This document shows positions 1-8,303 of a DNA stretch of 64,000 nucleotides, piece after piece. Made by a program: the position numbers and the translations under genes. This DNA comes from Devosia nanyangense (GTDB taxonomy: Bacteria; Pseudomonadota; Alphaproteobacteria; Rhizobiales; Devosiaceae): positions 1 through 64,000 of the forward strand of contig JACRAF010000027.1 in NCBI GenBank assembly GCA_016213505.1, in the 5' to 3' direction. The notes beneath the pieces are model-generated. The model was not told the DNA's origin, did no database searches, and saw nothing but the letters and a program-made list of their open reading frames with translations. How positions within the stretch are numbered: position 1 is the stretch's first letter; each line of letters begins with the position of its first letter.

Positions 1-49
1 GAGATAAGTTACGGCCGTCATAGGCCAATCCCCGCAAGGCCCGCCCGCT

Positions 50-85
50 GCCCGGCGCGCGAGCCGTGGGGGCTCAGCGCCGGGC
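50..85. other. Strong GC-rich hairpin near the left edge
   Basis: Bases 50-58 pair perfectly with 77-85, and 61-65 with 71-75, leaving a 5-base loop. No T-run follows, so a rho-independent terminator is not well supported. It could be the 3' part of a structured RNA or a terminator for a gene left of the window. Nothing else recognisable was seen in 1-228: no tRNA and no convincing coding frame. Confidence 0.4.
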
Positions 86-228
86 TATCCTGACCCAAAA
101 TCTCAAAGTCAGAACAGCCGCTGCAAAGATGTAATCCCCGCTTTCGCGATGTACGCTCCTCAGGTCGCCGCTTGCGCCCGGGCGGCGGATGGGCGAGGTT
201 TCGCGCGGCATCTCAGGGGACTCTCGGC

Positions 229-978
229 ATGTTGGACGATCTGAAGGGCAAGCGGGCGCTGGTGACCGGCTCGTCGACGGGCATCGGGGCGGCGGTAGCG
301 CGGGAATTGGCGCGGCTCGGCGCCAAAGTCGTCATTCACGGCAACAAGAACGTCGAGGCGGCCAACGCGATCGCCAAGGAGATCGGCGCGGCGGGCGTGG
401 TGCTGGGCGATGTCGGCGACAGCGCCGCGGCGCAGCGGATCGTCGACGAGGCGGCCAAGGCGCTGGGCGGGCTCGATATCCTGATCAACAATGCCGGAGC
501 GATCCACGAGCGCGTCACCAATGCCGGCTGGGACGAGGCAATGTACGAGCGGGTCTACGACACCAATGTGCGCTCGGTGCTGGCGGTGACCAAGGCGGCC
601 TACCCGTACCTCAAGGCGGCGGGCGGCGGCGCGATCGTCAACACCGGGTCGATCGCGGGACGGTTCGGGGGCTTTCTGGGCTCGAGCGTCTATGCCTCGG
701 CCAAGGCGGCGGTGCACTCGATCACCCGCAATGCGGCGCGCGAGTTCGCCGACGACAAGATCCGGGTCAATGTCGTGGCGCCGGGCTTCATCATAACGCC
801 GTTCCACGACAAGACGCCAGAATCGGTGCGGCAGGCGGCGGCGGCGCAAATCCCGATGAAGCGGCTGGGCACCGCCGAGGACTGCGTCGGTGCCTACATC
901 TTCCTTTGCTCGGATGCGATGTCGGGCTACGTCACCGGGCAGATCATCGACGTGAATGGCGGCCAGTTGATGGTCTAG
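229..978 (+). CDS. SDR family oxidoreductase
   Basis: A 249-residue classical short-chain dehydrogenase/reductase, a cytosolic NAD(P)-dependent oxidoreductase of unknown substrate. The Rossmann motif TGSSTGIG is at residues 13-20, NNAG at 87-90, and the catalytic Ser141, Tyr155 and Lys159 (YASAK) are all present. The C-terminal region (LCSDAMSGYVTGQIIDVNGG) is typical of the 3-oxoacyl-ACP reductase/sugar dehydrogenase branch. The ATG at 229 is preferred over an in-frame ATG at 172 because AGGGGA lies just upstream and the protein then begins right before the Rossmann fold. Its stop overlaps the stop of the convergent yacG by 3 bases. The neighbours give no hint of the substrate. Confidence 0.88.
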   Translation: MLDDLKGKRALVTGSSTGIGAAVARELARLGAKVVIHGNKNVEAANAIAKEIGAAGVVLGDVGDSAAAQRIVDEAAKALGGLDILINNAGAIHERVTNAGWDEAMYERVYDTNVRSVLAVTKAAYPYLKAAGGGAIVNTGSIAGRFGGFLGSSVYASAKAAVHSITRNAAREFADDKIRVNVVAPGFIITPFHDKTPESVRQAAAAQIPMKRLGTAEDCVGAYIFLCSDAMSGYVTGQIIDVNGGQLMV

Positions 979-1193
979 GGCTCGTCGTCCTCCTCGGAGG
1001 GCGCCGGGACTTCGGCGGCTTCGTCCTCGGCCTCGGGCTCGTCCTTGGCCGGGATGACGTAGCTGCCGCTCAGCCAGCGGTTGAGGTCGATGTCCTGGCA
1101 GCGGCCGGAGCAGAAGGGGTGGTGGGCCTGCGACGAGGGCTTGCCGCAGATCGGGCATGGGCGGGTGGTTTTGAGGCGGATGACATCAGCCAT
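975..1193 (-). CDS. yacG: DNA gyrase inhibitor / zinc-binding protein YacG
   Basis: A 72-residue protein with the YacG zinc motif: CPICGK near the N-terminus and FCSGRC about 15 residues later, which supply four cysteines for one zinc. It continues into DLNRWLSGSYVIP and an acidic tail, all typical of the family. YacG of E. coli binds GyrB and inhibits gyrase. It ends the minus-strand block with maf and hisD, as in many rhizobia. The ATG at 1193 is chosen because a longer in-frame start would run into a repeat element. Confidence 0.88.
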   Translation of the reverse strand: MADVIRLKTTRPCPICGKPSSQAHHPFCSGRCQDIDLNRWLSGSYVIPAKDEPEAEDEAAEVPAPSEEDDEP

Positions 1194-1208
1194 TGAACCT
1201 CTCCGTGG

Positions 1209-1258
1209 TCGCGCGTTCGAACCGGAAAACCGCTGCACACTTTTCCTGAACCCGCTCC
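1209..1258. repeat. Dispersed intergenic repeat, family B copy 1
   Basis: About 50 bp between yacG and maf, sharing the blocks TTCGAACCGGAAAACCGCT and TTTTCCTG with copies at 27911-27983 and 49466-49515. The halves GGAAAA and TTTTCC are partly complementary. The word TTCGAACC resembles a tRNA T-loop but no cloverleaf surrounds it. It resembles an intergenic repeat widespread in rhizobia (recollection, not verified here). Confidence 0.6.
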
Positions 1259-1262
1259 TAGC

Positions 1263-1901
1263 CTAGACCGCCGTCAGCGTCGACTGGTTGAGCCAGTTGA
1301 AATGCACCGGATAGCCCTCGCCCGAAAGGAGGCCGACCGTTTCGTTGAGCGGCAGGCCGACGACGGCGGAATAGGAGCCGACGAGTTTGACCACGAAGGC
1401 TCCGGCGATGCCCTGGATGGCGTAGCCGCCGGCCTTGTCGCGCCATTCGGCGCTGGCCAGGTAGCTCTCGATCTCGCGGTTGGAGAGCCGCTTGAAGCGG
1501 AGCCGGGTCTCGACGAGACGGCGGCGGGTGGCGCCCGAGGGGGTGAGCATCGAGACGGCGGTGAAGACGCGATGGTTGCGGCCCGAGAGCAGGCGAAGGC
1601 AGGCGCTGGCCTCCTCCATGGTCTCGGCCTTGGGCAGGATGCGGCGGCCGACCGCAACGACCGTGTCGGCGGCCAGCACCAGCGCGTTGCCGGCGATGCC
1701 GGCAGCGCGCGCCTTCTGCTGGGCGGCGATGGCCTTTTCGTCGGCGAGGCGCTGGGCGAGCTTGCGCGGCAGCTCGTTCTTTTCCGGCGTCTCGTCGATA
1801 TGGGCCGGCACCAGATGCTCGGGCTCGATGCCGATCTGGTTGAGCAGCGCCAGCCGGCGCGGCGAGGCCGAGGCCAAAATCAGCTCTGGGCGGCTCGCCA
1901 T
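1263..1901 (-). CDS. maf: Maf-family nucleoside triphosphate pyrophosphatase
   Basis: A 212-residue Maf/HAM1-like protein that hydrolyses modified or non-canonical nucleotides to monophosphates. The N-terminal [14 protein letters not shown] motif, the central LAADTVV and the C-terminal KAGGYAIQG are family signatures. Starting at the ATG at 1901 puts the SASPRR motif about 9 residues in, as in other Maf proteins. It begins 31 bases after the UPF0262-phosphatase gene in the same direction, so cotranscription is likely. In the usual rhizobial order infA would lie between these two genes; here there is no room for it. Confidence 0.88.
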   Translation of the reverse strand: MASRPELILASASPRRLALLNQIGIEPEHLVPAHIDETPEKNELPRKLAQRLADEKAIAAQQKARAAGIAGNALVLAADTVVAVGRRILPKAETMEEASACLRLLSGRNHRVFTAVSMLTPSGATRRRLVETRLRFKRLSNREIESYLASAEWRDKAGGYAIQGIAGAFVVKLVGSYSAVVGLPLNETVGLLSGEGYPVHFNWLNQSTLTAV

Positions 1902-1932
1902 GGGACGTCCTCGGGCGGTGAATTGGGCGCTG

Positions 1933-2910
1933 TCATACTGGAACGCGGCCGGTTTGTGAACCTGCCGCGACCAGCGGCTCGAGCCGCTCGCGCACCCGCT
2001 TCTGCAGTGTGTCCCTGAGCGTGCGGTAGGCGCTGAGCACCGCCTCGCGGTTGCCCTCGACGGTGGTCGGATCGGGCGTCGGCCAGTGTTCGATCGCCCC
2101 CATCTCGAGGCCGCGCCGCTTGACCGCTTCGTCGGCATCGGCCGACAGCGTCACCACAAGGTCGAAGCGGTTGGCGACCAGCTCGTCCATGGTGTGCGGG
2201 GTATGGACCGACATATCGACGCCGATCTCCTCCATCACCTCGTGCACGAAGCCATCGGCCTTGCCGGAGCGGACGCCGGCGGAGCGGGCGATGACGCGGC
2301 CGGGGAAAAATTTGCGGGCGAGCGCCGCGGCGATGGGCGAGCGCACCGAATTCATCGAGCAGACGAAGAGCACGGTGGGCAGGGTCGATTCGCGCTCGTC
2401 GATGCGGCGCGCATAGGGCTGCACGGCGCAGATCAGGGTGAACAGCCGGCGCGCCGTGTTGAGGTCGATCTCGAGCTTGTTGTCGAGCCGGGTGCGCAGC
2501 AGCTCGGCGGCGTCGTTGTGGAGGCCGCGCCGGGCCATGTCGACCGTTTCGATCTGATAGGTCGAGGCGTTCTTGATGGCCTCGTAGTAGCTGTCGCGGA
2601 TGCGGAAATAGTCGCGGATCAACCGGCGGAACGGGGTCAGCGACAGATAGTGCGCGGCGATCGGCTCGTAGGTGTCGGGGTTGCGCACGTCGAGCACGAT
2701 GTAGTTGGCGACGATCGAGACGTGGAGCGCATAGGGGCCGTGCGAGGTCACCCTTGCGGGGTGGAACTGGTTGGTCTCGACCAGATCGTAGATGGCGATC
2801 CGCCACTCATGCACCTCGTCGGGATCGATCGAGGTGATGGTATTGGGGTCAAGCGTCACGGCAATGACACGGTCGGTCTTCGCGTCGAAGACGTGCGGGG
2901 TCAGCGCCAT
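1933..2910 (-). CDS. UPF0262 - low-molecular-weight phosphatase fusion
   Basis: A continuous 325-residue frame with two modules that are separate adjacent genes in most rhizobia. Residues 1 to about 168 match UPF0262 (landmarks [38 protein letters not shown]-like). Residues 178 to about 305 form a low-molecular-weight protein-tyrosine phosphatase/arsenate-reductase-like domain with a CX5R loop, Cys184-SMNSV-Arg190-S, and a late DPT acid motif. The function of UPF0262 is unknown; the phosphatase loop looks intact. It starts 13 bases after hisD ends. The joined frame suggests loss of the ancestral UPF0262 stop codon. Confidence 0.8.
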   Translation of the reverse strand: MALTPHVFDAKTDRVIAVTLDPNTITSIDPDEVHEWRIAIYDLVETNQFHPARVTSHGPYALHVSIVANYIVLDVRNPDTYEPIAAHYLSLTPFRRLIRDYFRIRDSYYEAIKNASTYQIETVDMARRGLHNDAAELLRTRLDNKLEIDLNTARRLFTLICAVQPYARRIDERESTLPTVLFVCSMNSVRSPIAAALARKFFPGRVIARSAGVRSGKADGFVHEVMEEIGVDMSVHTPHTMDELVANRFDLVVTLSADADEAVKRRGLEMGAIEHWPTPDPTTVEGNREAVLSAYRTLRDTLQKRVRERLEPLVAAGSQTGRVPV

Positions 2911-2923
2911 CAGAGCCGGGCCA

Positions 2924-4216
2924 TCAGCGGTTGAGCCTTATCGATATCGAGCGGCCATGCGCCGACAATCCCTCCACTTCGGCGAGGGCGATTGCGGCGG
3001 GGGCGAGCTCGGCGAGCGCAGATGGATCGCAGCCCAGCAGCGACGTACGCTTCATGAAATCGAGCACGCCGAGGCCGGAGGCGTAGCGGGCCGAGCGGGC
3101 GGTGGGTAGAACGTGGTTCGAACCGCCGACATAGTCGCCGATGGCTTCCGGCGTGTGATGGCCGAGAAAGATGGCGCCGGCGTTGCGGATTTTCGGCTGC
3201 AGGGTCAGCGGCGCGTCAATCATCAGCTCGACGTGTTCGGAGGCGATGCGGTTGGCGAGCTCGACCGCCTCGGCCAGGGACTGGACGAGGATGATGGCGC
3301 CGAATTCGTCCCAGCCGTCGCGGGTCAGCTCGGCGCGCGGCAGCAGCGCGACCTGCCGCCCGACCTCGATGGCGACGCTATCGGCGAGCGCCGCATCGGT
3401 GGTGACGAGGATGGACTGGGCCCCTCCCCCGTGCTCGGCCTGGGCGAGGAGATCGGCTGCGATCCAGGACGGGTTGGCCGATCGGTCGGCGATGATCAGC
3501 ACCTCCGAGGGGCCGGCGATCATGTCGATGCCGACGGTGCCGAAGACCTGGCGCTTGGCGGCGGCGACGTAGGCGTTGCCGGGGCCGACGATCTTGCTCA
3601 CCGGCTTGATGGTCTCGGTGCCGTAGGCGAGCGCGCCGATCGCCTGGGCGCCGCCGATCCGGTAGATCTCGGTGACGCCGGCGATCCTGGCCGCCGCGAG
3701 CACGGCGGGATTGACCTCGCCGCGCGGCGTCGGCACCACCATGGCGATGCGGGTAACGCCGGCGACCTTGGCTGGAACGGCGTTCATCAGCACCGACGAG
3801 GGATAGGACGCCGTGCCGCCCGGCACATAGATGCCGACGGCTTCGACCGGCGTCCAGATCGTGCCGAGGGTGACGCCGAGATGGTCCTGATAGACGTGAT
3901 CGAGCGGCTTCTGCTTTTGGTGATGCGCGGTGATGCGGTCATGGGCGACGTGAAGCGCGGCGCGCACCTCGCCCGAAATCGCCGCCTCGGCGGCGTCGAT
4001 CTCGGCGGCGGTGAAGGCGATCGTCGCGGCGGTCAGCGGCAACTGGTCGAAGCGGTCGGTATAGGCGAGCACGGCCTCGTCGCCGCGGGCTTTGACGTCG
4101 GCGAGGATCGCGGCAACGGTCGCGCCGACTTCCTCGGACGCCTCGCGCTTACTGCCGAGCAGCGTCTCGAACTCTTCGGCGAAGCCGCCGTGGCTTGTGT
4201 CGAGCCGGACCGGCAT
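2924..4216 (-). CDS. hisD: Histidinol dehydrogenase
   Basis: A 430-residue HisD, the usual length. It carries out the last two steps of histidine biosynthesis, the zinc-dependent NAD oxidation of histidinol to histidine. Recognisable segments include YVPGGTASYPSSVLMNAVPAKVAGV, RIGGAQAIGALAYGT, KIVGPGNAYVAAAKR, DMIAGPSEVL, QAEHGGGAQS and SEHVEL, with the zinc and catalytic Glu/His residues in the GPSE, AEHG and EH segments. Its ATG overlaps the upstream DUF2948 stop in a TGATG junction, so translation is probably coupled. No other his gene lies nearby. Confidence 0.95.
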   Translation of the reverse strand: MPVRLDTSHGGFAEEFETLLGSKREASEEVGATVAAILADVKARGDEAVLAYTDRFDQLPLTAATIAFTAAEIDAAEAAISGEVRAALHVAHDRITAHHQKQKPLDHVYQDHLGVTLGTIWTPVEAVGIYVPGGTASYPSSVLMNAVPAKVAGVTRIAMVVPTPRGEVNPAVLAAARIAGVTEIYRIGGAQAIGALAYGTETIKPVSKIVGPGNAYVAAAKRQVFGTVGIDMIAGPSEVLIIADRSANPSWIAADLLAQAEHGGGAQSILVTTDAALADSVAIEVGRQVALLPRAELTRDGWDEFGAIILVQSLAEAVELANRIASEHVELMIDAPLTLQPKIRNAGAIFLGHHTPEAIGDYVGGSNHVLPTARSARYASGLGVLDFMKRTSLLGCDPSALAELAPAAIALAEVEGLSAHGRSISIRLNR

Positions 4217-4638
4217 CAGGCGGAGTGCGCCGGCACGGCCTTGGCCGCCCAGGCGGCGCCGAGGTCCTTGAGCCGCGCCTCGAGGCATTCGACGGCGAGC
4301 CGCACGGTGCCGCCGCCGGCGAAGGCGAGCTCGACGGTCCCGGCCGGGGCGTCGGCCTCGGTGAAGCTTATGGTCAAGAGCTCGAGCACGCCCTCGATGG
4401 CGGTGAGGTCGATGCCGGCGACCTTGACCTCGGTGACGCGGTCGAAATGGAGCGCGGCGCGCTTGCGCTGCCGGGTCTTGCCGGACTCTTCCCAGGCAAA
4501 GCGATTCATCAGGAGGGCAAAGCGGCTGTCGGCCTTGGCAAAGCCCATGTCGCCGACGCGGACCACGGCGTCCTGGGTGGCGGCGGCGATGACCTCGAGG
4601 TCTTCGGTGTCGAGCGCCAGCAGTTTGAGATCGGGCAT
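4216..4638 (-). CDS. DUF2948 family protein
   Basis: A 140-residue protein of the alphaproteobacterial DUF2948 family. It begins MPDLKLLALDTEDLEVIAAATQDAV and contains the conserved RFALLMNRFAWEE and RRAALHFDRV segments. Function is unknown; it sits immediately before hisD in rhizobia, often after murA, which is absent here. The ATG at 4638 is preferred over a longer frame that starts in repeat-like DNA. Cytosolic, with no signal or membrane segment. Confidence 0.8.
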   Translation of the reverse strand: MPDLKLLALDTEDLEVIAAATQDAVVRVGDMGFAKADSRFALLMNRFAWEESGKTRQRKRAALHFDRVTEVKVAGIDLTAIEGVLELLTISFTEADAPAGTVELAFAGGGTVRLAVECLEARLKDLGAAWAAKAVPAHSA

Positions 4639-5478
4639 CGGTTCGTGTCCGTAATGAGGGTGGTTGGCGCTCAGATGGTCGTTTGCCTGCCGATCTACAA
4701 GCTTGGGGGTTTTGGGGCAAGCGCGGTCCCTGTTGTCGTGCTTCGTCAAGCGCAGCACGAAGAACCGGACGGACATGAGTCCTCCGGGTTTTGCCTTGCC
4801 GTGGCCAAGAGGGGGCCACGGACGGAGAGCGCGGAGCGCCTCCGAGATTTGGTTTGCAGAGCGAGACGCTCCGCGCTTCTCCGCGGCGGGGGTGTCGGAA
4901 CCGTTCGGTCAAAGCGGCAAGAGCCGGTAAGCCGAAGAAACCCAAGCGATGCGACCACCGCCCCCGTCACGTCCACCGGCACTTCGTCGGTACCCCGCGC
5001 TAGAGGGTGAACGCGGGGGCATTATGCACTCATCGCAAAGCGCGGGGATAAGTCGGTGTGTCGGGGGGATAAGGGACTGATGCTGCGTGCGTTTTTGAGG
5101 GGACCAAGAGTCACCTTCGGCGCACGTGGCCGCCCCCTCCACCAGCTTCGCTGGCCATTCGAGCGTAGCTCTCATGGCCTTCTCCCCTCAAATCGCGCCA
5201 CTGGCGCGATTTGCCCTACGGGACGGCTCGAAGCCCCGCGACGTCGTCGCAGGGGAGGAGAGAAGGGGGCGCCTCCGCCACTGCTGTGCCCTAAAGTCGC
5301 GCCAACGGCGCGACTTGCCCGGTGGGACGGCTCGACGCCCCATGAAGGGGAGGAGGGATATCCCGACTGAGCCCTCTGGGTGGGGGCGGCCGCGCGAAAC
5401 TGATGAGGCGTTCGAGAAGGCGGCCCCTGCACATGGGCTGCGACGCCGGCGTTCGGAAAACGCTAACAATTCCGGCGC
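4639..5478. other. Long non-coding region with hairpins and mosaic repeats
   Basis: No convincing gene is found in about 840 bp. Open frames here have arginine- and proline-rich translations and look like GC noise. Notable structures: an 8-bp hairpin (4799-4806 with 4814-4821), a 10-bp perfect hairpin (4829-4838 with 4867-4876), and the mosaic repeat at about 5127-5360. The promoter of the DUF2948-hisD block must lie in its left part. Confidence 0.6.
5127..5360. repeat. RIME-like mosaic repeat with a duplicated hairpin module
   Basis: Contains two near-identical hairpins, 5190-5199 with 5203-5212 and 5294-5303 with 5307-5316. Each has a 10-bp stem, a 3-base loop and the core TCGCGCC/GGCGCGA, and each is followed by a related GGGACGGCTCGA tract. 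CTTCTCCC/GGAGAAGG-type words link it to the longer mosaic repeats elsewhere in the window. Confidence 0.6.
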
Positions 5479-5685
5479 ATGATTCTCGGCATGAGCATTC
5501 CGGTTCCGCAATTGCAGCCGTCGAGCCACGCCGTCGCCGCGTTCATCGAACGCCACGACACGCTGCGCATGGTGATGGAATGGATCGCCGACCGCTTCGC
5601 CGATGCGCCCGAGCCCGATACCTCGATCGACTGGGAAGACGGCGAGGAGCATGAGGACGAGCTGATGCCGCCGCCCGAGAGTTGA
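5479..5685 (+). CDS. Small acidic hypothetical protein
   Basis: A 68-residue frame (or 64 from the ATG at 5491) with a helical N-terminal half (AAFIERHDTLRMVMEWIADRF) and a very acidic tail (DWEDGEEHEDE). There is no membrane segment or cysteine. It lies 7 bases before another small gene on the same strand, and the pair may be cotranscribed. No family was recognised. The regular amino-acid composition and the tight spacing support it only moderately. Confidence 0.5.
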   Translation: MILGMSIPVPQLQPSSHAVAAFIERHDTLRMVMEWIADRFADAPEPDTSIDWEDGEEHEDELMPPPES

Positions 5686-5692
5686 CGGTGCG

Positions 5693-5911
5693 ATGGACCA
5701 GATCACGGCGTTCCAGGCGTGGATCGGCGCGCCGGTGATCGGGCTCCTTCAGAGCTACTGGACCGTGATTGCCATCCTCGCGCTTGCGGTCGTGGCCTGG
5801 TTCGTGCGTCCCCGAGCCGTCCGGAACGACGGCGCGGATGTCAATTTGCTCGGCAGCGAGGATAGCAGCGACGGAGACGGGGGCGACGGCGGCGGGGGCA
5901 GCGGAGACTAG
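5693..5911 (+). CDS. Small single-pass membrane protein, Asp/Gly-rich tail
   Basis: A 72-residue hypothetical protein. One hydrophobic segment at about residues 17-38 (LLQSYWTVIAILALAVVAWFV) is followed by positive charges (RPRAVR), which suggests the tail is cytoplasmic. The last 20 residues are low-complexity Asp/Gly/Ser. It follows the previous small acidic protein by 7 bases. Its stop overlaps the stop of the convergent glutathione transferase. No family recognised. Confidence 0.5.
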   Translation: MDQITAFQAWIGAPVIGLLQSYWTVIAILALAVVAWFVRPRAVRNDGADVNLLGSEDSSDGDGGDGGGGSGD

Positions 5912-6603
5912 GTCTTCGGCTTCGCCCGCAGATCCGCCGTCCATTCGCCGGAGGCCCCGGCGTCGGCTTCGTGGCCGGGCTCGCGGAAATCCTCACTGAG
6001 CGCGGCGGCGTACCACTCCCGCATGGCGGGCAGCGCCAGCAGGCGGTCGACATAGGCGCGGGCGAGACCGCCGAGCGGCAGGCCATAGGTCTGGACGCGG
6101 AAAGCGACGGGGCAGAAGAAGGCGTCCACCGCAGTGAAGGACTTGCCGGCGAGGAAGGGGCCGCCGAAGCGGTCGAGGCCGTCGGCCCAGAGTTCCTCGA
6201 TGCGGGCGAGGTCGCGCCCGACGGCGTCGGGGATGGCCGGAAGCGTCACGCGGATACCGCAGTTCATGCCGCAGGTGCTGCGGAGACTGGAGAAGCCGGC
6301 GTGCATTTCGGCGGCGGCAGAGCGGGCCCAGTCGCGGGCGCGCTGATCGGCGGGCCAGATGCCGGGGTGGCGGTCGGCGAGATACTCGACGATGCCGAGC
6401 GACTCCCAGGCGCGCCAATCGCCGTCCTCGAGGACAGGCACCAGTCCGGTCGGCGAGAAATGCCTGAACTCGGGGTAGGAGGGGCGATCGGCCGGAAAAC
6501 GGTGCAGCTTCTCCTCGAACGGGATGCCCAGGGTTTTGAGCAGCACCCAGGGGCGGAGCGACCAGGACGAGTAGTTTTTGTTGGCGATGTGAAGGGTATA
6601 CAT
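5908..6603 (-). CDS. Glutathione S-transferase family protein
   Basis: A 231-residue GST. The N-terminal thioredoxin-fold domain carries NKNYSSWSLRPWVLLK, which places a Ser rather than Tyr in the glutathione-activating position, then the cis-Pro loop (SPTGLVPVLED) and the ESLGIVEYLAD motif that binds the glutathione gamma-glutamyl group. An all-helical C-terminal domain follows from about residue 85. It resembles the YfcF/maleylacetoacetate-isomerase-like group; the substrate is unknown. Transcribed alone, with a copy of the palindromic family C repeat upstream at 6679-6723. Confidence 0.85.
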   Translation of the reverse strand: MYTLHIANKNYSSWSLRPWVLLKTLGIPFEEKLHRFPADRPSYPEFRHFSPTGLVPVLEDGDWRAWESLGIVEYLADRHPGIWPADQRARDWARSAAAEMHAGFSSLRSTCGMNCGIRVTLPAIPDAVGRDLARIEELWADGLDRFGGPFLAGKSFTAVDAFFCPVAFRVQTYGLPLGGLARAYVDRLLALPAMREWYAAALSEDFREPGHEADAGASGEWTADLRAKPKT

Positions 6604-6678
6604 GGGGGATTCCGTGGCGCCGATCTATCGCTTGTCTCACATGACGCGGAGCGTGGGCACCCCATGTTTTCTTGTTGC

Positions 6679-6723
6679 GCTCTGGACCGATCGATCCCAA
6701 GAGGGCTCGATCGGCCAACCGCT
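6679..6723. repeat. Palindromic repeat, family C copy 1 (intergenic)
   Basis: A 45-bp element starting GCTCTGG and ending GATCGGCCAACCGCT, with arms built around CGATCG. It closely matches two tandem copies inside hemF (50267-50310 and 50324-50367). This copy lies between the GST and PuuE-UraD genes and ends just before the latter's stop codon. Confidence 0.7.
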
Positions 6724-6728
6724 GAGCG

Positions 6729-8150
6729 CTAGACCTCCGGAAGAATGGCGCGCAGGCGGAGGAGCGCGATGCGCTCGACCTGGCCGCAGGCGACGTTGAA
6801 CTCGGTGTGCCGGTCATTGCCGATGCGCTCGTGCATGGCGGCGAGGATCATCGGCTTGGTGTTGTCGCGGACGGCGATGATGAAGGGGAAGCCGAACCTC
6901 GCCATGTAGGCGGCGTTGAGCTCGGCGAACTGGCCGCGCTCGTGATCGGTGAGGGCGTCGAGGCCGGCGGAGGCCTGCTCGGCGGTCGAGGCCTCGGTGA
7001 GCCGGCGGGCGGCCGCGAGTTTTCCCGCGAGATCGGGGTGGGCGGTGAGGACGCCGATGCGCTCGTGCTCGCTGGCCATGCGGAACTGGGAGCGAAGGGC
7101 GAAATGGAGGCCCGAGGCCGTGTCGTTGACCGGGCCGAGTTCGCCGTCGAAGGCACGCTCGGCGATCCACGTCGAGTGCTCGAAGATCGAGCCGAAATGG
7201 CCGACGAACGCGGTGCGGTCCATCGCCGAGGGGACGAGGCCGGGCGCCTGGTAGGGGTGATGCTGGGCCCAGTGGCGGGCGATGTCGACGCGGCGGGCGA
7301 TCCAGACCCTGTCCTTACCCTGAATGTACTCGATGAAGCGTTTGAGGCCGGCGGCGCGGCCGGGCATGCCGGCGAGCCGGCAGTGCAGCCCGATCGACAT
7401 CATCTTGGGCGAGCCGAGCCGGCCCTCCTCGTAGAGGGTGTCGAAACTGTCCTTGAGGAACTGGAAATAGGCCTCGCCGTGCTGAAAGCCCGAGGCGGTG
7501 ACAAAGCGCATGTCGTTGGCGGCGAGGGTATAGGGGATGATGAGCTGGGCCCGGCCCTGGTGCGGCCGCCAATAGGGCAGGTCGTCGTCATAGGTGTCCG
7601 AGACGTACTCGAAGCCGCCCTCCTCGGAGACGAGGTCGACGGTGTTGAGCGAGCAGCGGCCGGTGTACCAACCGGTGGGCCGTTCGCCGGTGGCGATGGT
7701 GTGGAGCCGGATGGCCTCGGCGATCTGCGCCCGCTCGGTTTCGGGCGGCATGTCCTTGTGCTCGACCCATTTCAGGCCGTGGGACGCGATCTCCCAACCG
7801 GCCTCCTGCATGGCGGCGAGCTGTTGCGGCGCGCGCATCAGGGCGGTGGCGACGCCGTAGACGGTGACCGGAATATTGTGCCCGGTGAGCAGCCGATGGA
7901 GCCGCCAGAAGCCGGCGCGGGCGCCGTATTCGTACATCGACTCGACGTTCCAGTGGCGCTTGTCCGGCCACGGCGCGGCGCCGATGACGTCGACGAGGAA
8001 GGCCTCGGACGCGGCGTCGCCGTGGAGGATGTTGTTCTCGCCGCCCTCCTCGTAATTGAGCACGATCTGCACCGCGACGTAGGCGCCGCCGGGCCATTTC
8101 GGATCGGGCGGGGTGCGGCCGTAACCGAGCATGTTGCGGGGATAGCGCAT
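6729..8150 (-). CDS. puuE: Allantoinase (PuuE) - OHCU decarboxylase (UraD) fusion
   Basis: A 473-residue bifunctional protein. Residues 1 to about 300 are the metal-independent allantoinase of the polysaccharide-deacetylase (NodB) fold, opening with YPRNMLGYGRTPPDPKWPGG and containing LNYEEGGE, EIASHG and GWYTGR. Residues from about 303 to the end are 2-oxo-4-hydroxy-4-carboxy-5-ureidoimidazoline decarboxylase, with FGSIFEHSTW, LTAHPDLAGK and FGFPFIIAVR. It would convert OHCU to S-allantoin and open the allantoin ring to allantoate. Such fusions are known in alphaproteobacteria. The ATG at 8150 has GGAGG 5 bases upstream; a start 39 bases earlier is unlikely. Divergent from uraH, with which it shares a control region. 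Confidence 0.92.
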   Translation of the reverse strand: MRYPRNMLGYGRTPPDPKWPGGAYVAVQIVLNYEEGGENNILHGDAASEAFLVDVIGAAPWPDKRHWNVESMYEYGARAGFWRLHRLLTGHNIPVTVYGVATALMRAPQQLAAMQEAGWEIASHGLKWVEHKDMPPETERAQIAEAIRLHTIATGERPTGWYTGRCSLNTVDLVSEEGGFEYVSDTYDDDLPYWRPHQGRAQLIIPYTLAANDMRFVTASGFQHGEAYFQFLKDSFDTLYEEGRLGSPKMMSIGLHCRLAGMPGRAAGLKRFIEYIQGKDRVWIARRVDIARHWAQHHPYQAPGLVPSAMDRTAFVGHFGSIFEHSTWIAERAFDGELGPVNDTASGLHFALRSQFRMASEHERIGVLTAHPDLAGKLAAARRLTEASTAEQASAGLDALTDHERGQFAELNAAYMARFGFPFIIAVRDNTKPMILAAMHERIGNDRHTEFNVACGQVERIALLRLRAILPEV

Positions 8151-8303
8151 GGAACCTCCGGGGATCGGGCGTTTATGCGCGGCGGCCACGGCGCAGACAA
8201 GATGCGCAAAAATGGACCAATTGGTAAAATATCGGCGCCGCCCCCCTTGGAATGTGACGGATTATTTTCGATAGTCGGCTGAACAGAGAAGAAAGGGACC
8301 GGA
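8151..8303. promoter_or_regulatory. Divergent control region puuE-uraD / uraH-xdh
   Basis: An AT-richer 150-bp gap between two divergent purine-catabolic units. It holds the perfect 10-bp palindrome ACCAATTGGT at 8216-8225, a plausible operator for a GntR- or LysR-type regulator of both units. No regulator gene lies beside it. The sequence TTGGAA near 8249 could be a -35 box for the rightward promoter, but the -10 is unclear. Confidence 0.45.

Noticed and set aside
1-228. Possible RNA gene at the left edge
   Set aside because: A strong hairpin is present, but no features of tRNA, tmRNA, SRP RNA or RNase P RNA could be identified.
1209-1220. TTCGAACC resembling a tRNA T-loop in the yacG-maf gap
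   Set aside because: No acceptor stem, anticodon stem or D arm surrounds it, and the sequence recurs in family B repeats at 27911 and 49466.
4746-4982. 78-codon minus-strand frame in the gap before DUF2948
   Set aside because: Serine/arginine-rich translation with no ribosome site, and it overlaps two hairpins.
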